From contig OX465580.1 in assembly GCA_950022655.1 (NCBI GenBank), positions 46,436,028 to 46,500,027 of the forward strand: a DNA stretch of 64,000 nt. The letters run 5' to 3'. Both the position numbers and the translations under genes were made by a program. The notes under the pieces are model-generated. The model was not told where the DNA came from. It did not search any database and worked only from the letters and a program-made list of their open reading frames with translations. Shown here piece after piece: positions 62,898 to 64,000 of this stretch (positions within the stretch are counted from its first letter, which is position 1; each line of letters starts with the position of its first letter). Source of the stretch: Alentia gelatinosa (Eukaryota > Annelida > Polychaeta > Phyllodocida > Polynoidae).

Positions 62898-63393
62898 ATT
62901 GGTTTAAAATGTATCATGTGAGAATAGAATTATTGAAGCCTCACCAAATGTAAAAAAATATCAGAGGAATGCCTAATGAACTTGTAAAGATATTCTGCAG
63001 AATATAGAACTGGTAGTGTGTGGTAATCTTTCTTTAATGATTTTCTTTGAAGAGTACCCCATTTAGTGCAGAACTACACATATACCCACTCTCATAGCAG
63101 ATATCGAGATATCCTATACTGGCCATCCAGGCCCAAGGATCTGCTAGGAGAGTGATGGGACTGGGATCCCTGCATTATATTCTAATCAAATCAAATCACT
63201 CTGTTATTTTGGGGTATTTGTTATATTTTCTTTTACCATCCATCCAATCATCTATTTCATATTTTTGATAGTGAGATCATGACTCCAATAGAAGATCTGG
63301 TCTGGTGTTGATGGCCACTGACTTCAGCTCCATTGGCCTTCGTCAACATGACAAAGCCAGGGTAGAGTTCCTCTCCAAACTCTACAATGACAT
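62898..63393. other. No gene recognised
   Basis: AT-rich, short frames only. Confidence 0.4.
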
Positions 63394-63924
63394 AATTAAC
63401 AAAAACCGGGCTGCAGAAAAATGTATTTATTGCACATGAAATTGATAAAAGATTGCATGGTAAAAGCAGATAAACACATTTCAGGTAAAACGATAAAACA
63501 ATAAGAGTGATAAGCGATTAAACATTATGAGCCCTATAGCAATAGGTAAAAGTATAAAAAAGGTGTGGGTGGGTGGGTAATGAAAAATTTCCCGTGCATC
63601 GACAGCGAATGCAATAGCAGGAATGACGCTAGTAGAGGCGTCAGATGGTCATGTGACCAGAAGATAATTAACATAAAAGTTCGATCAACCACCACACTGT
63701 TACCTGTTACAAACGTATGTTCGATTAACTCGTTGATAAAAGACAGCCCGGCAGTAAATTATATGTAATTTACAATTACTGCACAATTAACAAAAACCGG
63801 GCTGCAGAAAAATGTATTTATTGCACATGAAATTGATAAAAGATTGCATGGTAAAAGCAGATAAACACATTTCAGGTAAAACAATAAAACGATAAGAGTG
63901 ATAAGCGATTAAACATTATGAGCC
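63394..63924. repeat. Two 140-bp direct repeats, 391 bp apart
   Basis: AATTAACAAAAACCGGGCTG to AACATTATGAGCC occurs at 63394-63533 and 63785-63924 with about two differences. The 251 bp between them have no notable ORF (63565-63768 is a weak frame). It could be a tandem repeat, a TRIM/solo-LTR pair or a duplication cut by the window end. Confidence 0.8.
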
Positions 63925-64000
63925 AAAGAGGAGGCTAGGGCAGTAGAAGTTTGAGGGGGGACCGGCTTGGGTACATATGCTCGGAAACCCCCGACCGAGG

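Overview
The window is animal nuclear DNA, built almost entirely of transposable elements. GT-AG introns, LINEs, SINEs, a Ty3/Gypsy element, a Ngaro element, a Crypton and many MITEs rule out a prokaryote. The element mix, the (CAAA)n-tailed I-type LINEs with matching tRNA-SINEs, and repeats carrying AAGGTCAAGGTCA-like motifs suggest a marine lophotrochozoan such as a bivalve mollusc. That is an inference of moderate strength. I see no convincing single-copy host gene.

Layout. 0-9 kb: LINE fragments. These are an I-type LINE ('family A': CCHC ORF1, then endonuclease, RT, RNase H and a C-terminal zinc finger) with a twin-priming-like inversion, a CR1-type LINE ('C', minus strand) carrying an inserted piece of A, and scrambled A fragments with a SINE between perfect 10-bp target duplications. 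8.8-11.2 kb: a piggyBac element with an intron. 11.5-18.6 kb: two satellites, the first split by a Ngaro element with the A1-B1A2B2 split-direct-repeat layout. 18.6-25 kb: a GC-rich repetitive ORF beside a TTAA-type transposon end, large hairpin repeats and a decayed, intron-containing Crypton. 25-33 kb: foldback MITEs ('M1'), a piggyBac MITE nested at TTAA, and a spliced IS630/mariner-like transposase gene. 33-35 kb: a SINE and a LINE A 3' end.

35-52 kb is a four-level nest. A host repeat 'H' holds a Gypsy element (LTRs 35021-35322 and 51497-51809). The Gypsy RT region is interrupted by a LINE A copy (about 37.0-49.1 kb). The LINE A endonuclease is interrupted by a near full-length CR1-type LINE 'Y' (38739-45873, TSD TATCAT). 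The Y ORF1 is interrupted by a LINE A 3'-UTR fragment (44401-44709). An unoccupied paralogue of H lies at about 53.9-54.2 kb. 54-61.6 kb holds a second large CR1-type LINE, 'Z', and the right end has MITEs and direct repeats.

The most interesting content is in Y and Z. Both carry an ORF1 with coiled coil, an RRM-like domain, a NADAR (YbiA-like, ADP-ribose/NAD-linked) domain and then an SGNH/GDSL-type hydrolase domain. Only after that, across a spacer of about 1.5 kb, comes the endonuclease-RT ORF2. In both elements NADAR and SGNH are in the same frame, separated by a single TAA. I know of no standard description of NADAR in a LINE.

Most coding regions are decayed by frameshifts, stops and catalytic substitutions. 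Coordinates of element edges are approximate unless a TSD or terminal repeat is stated.
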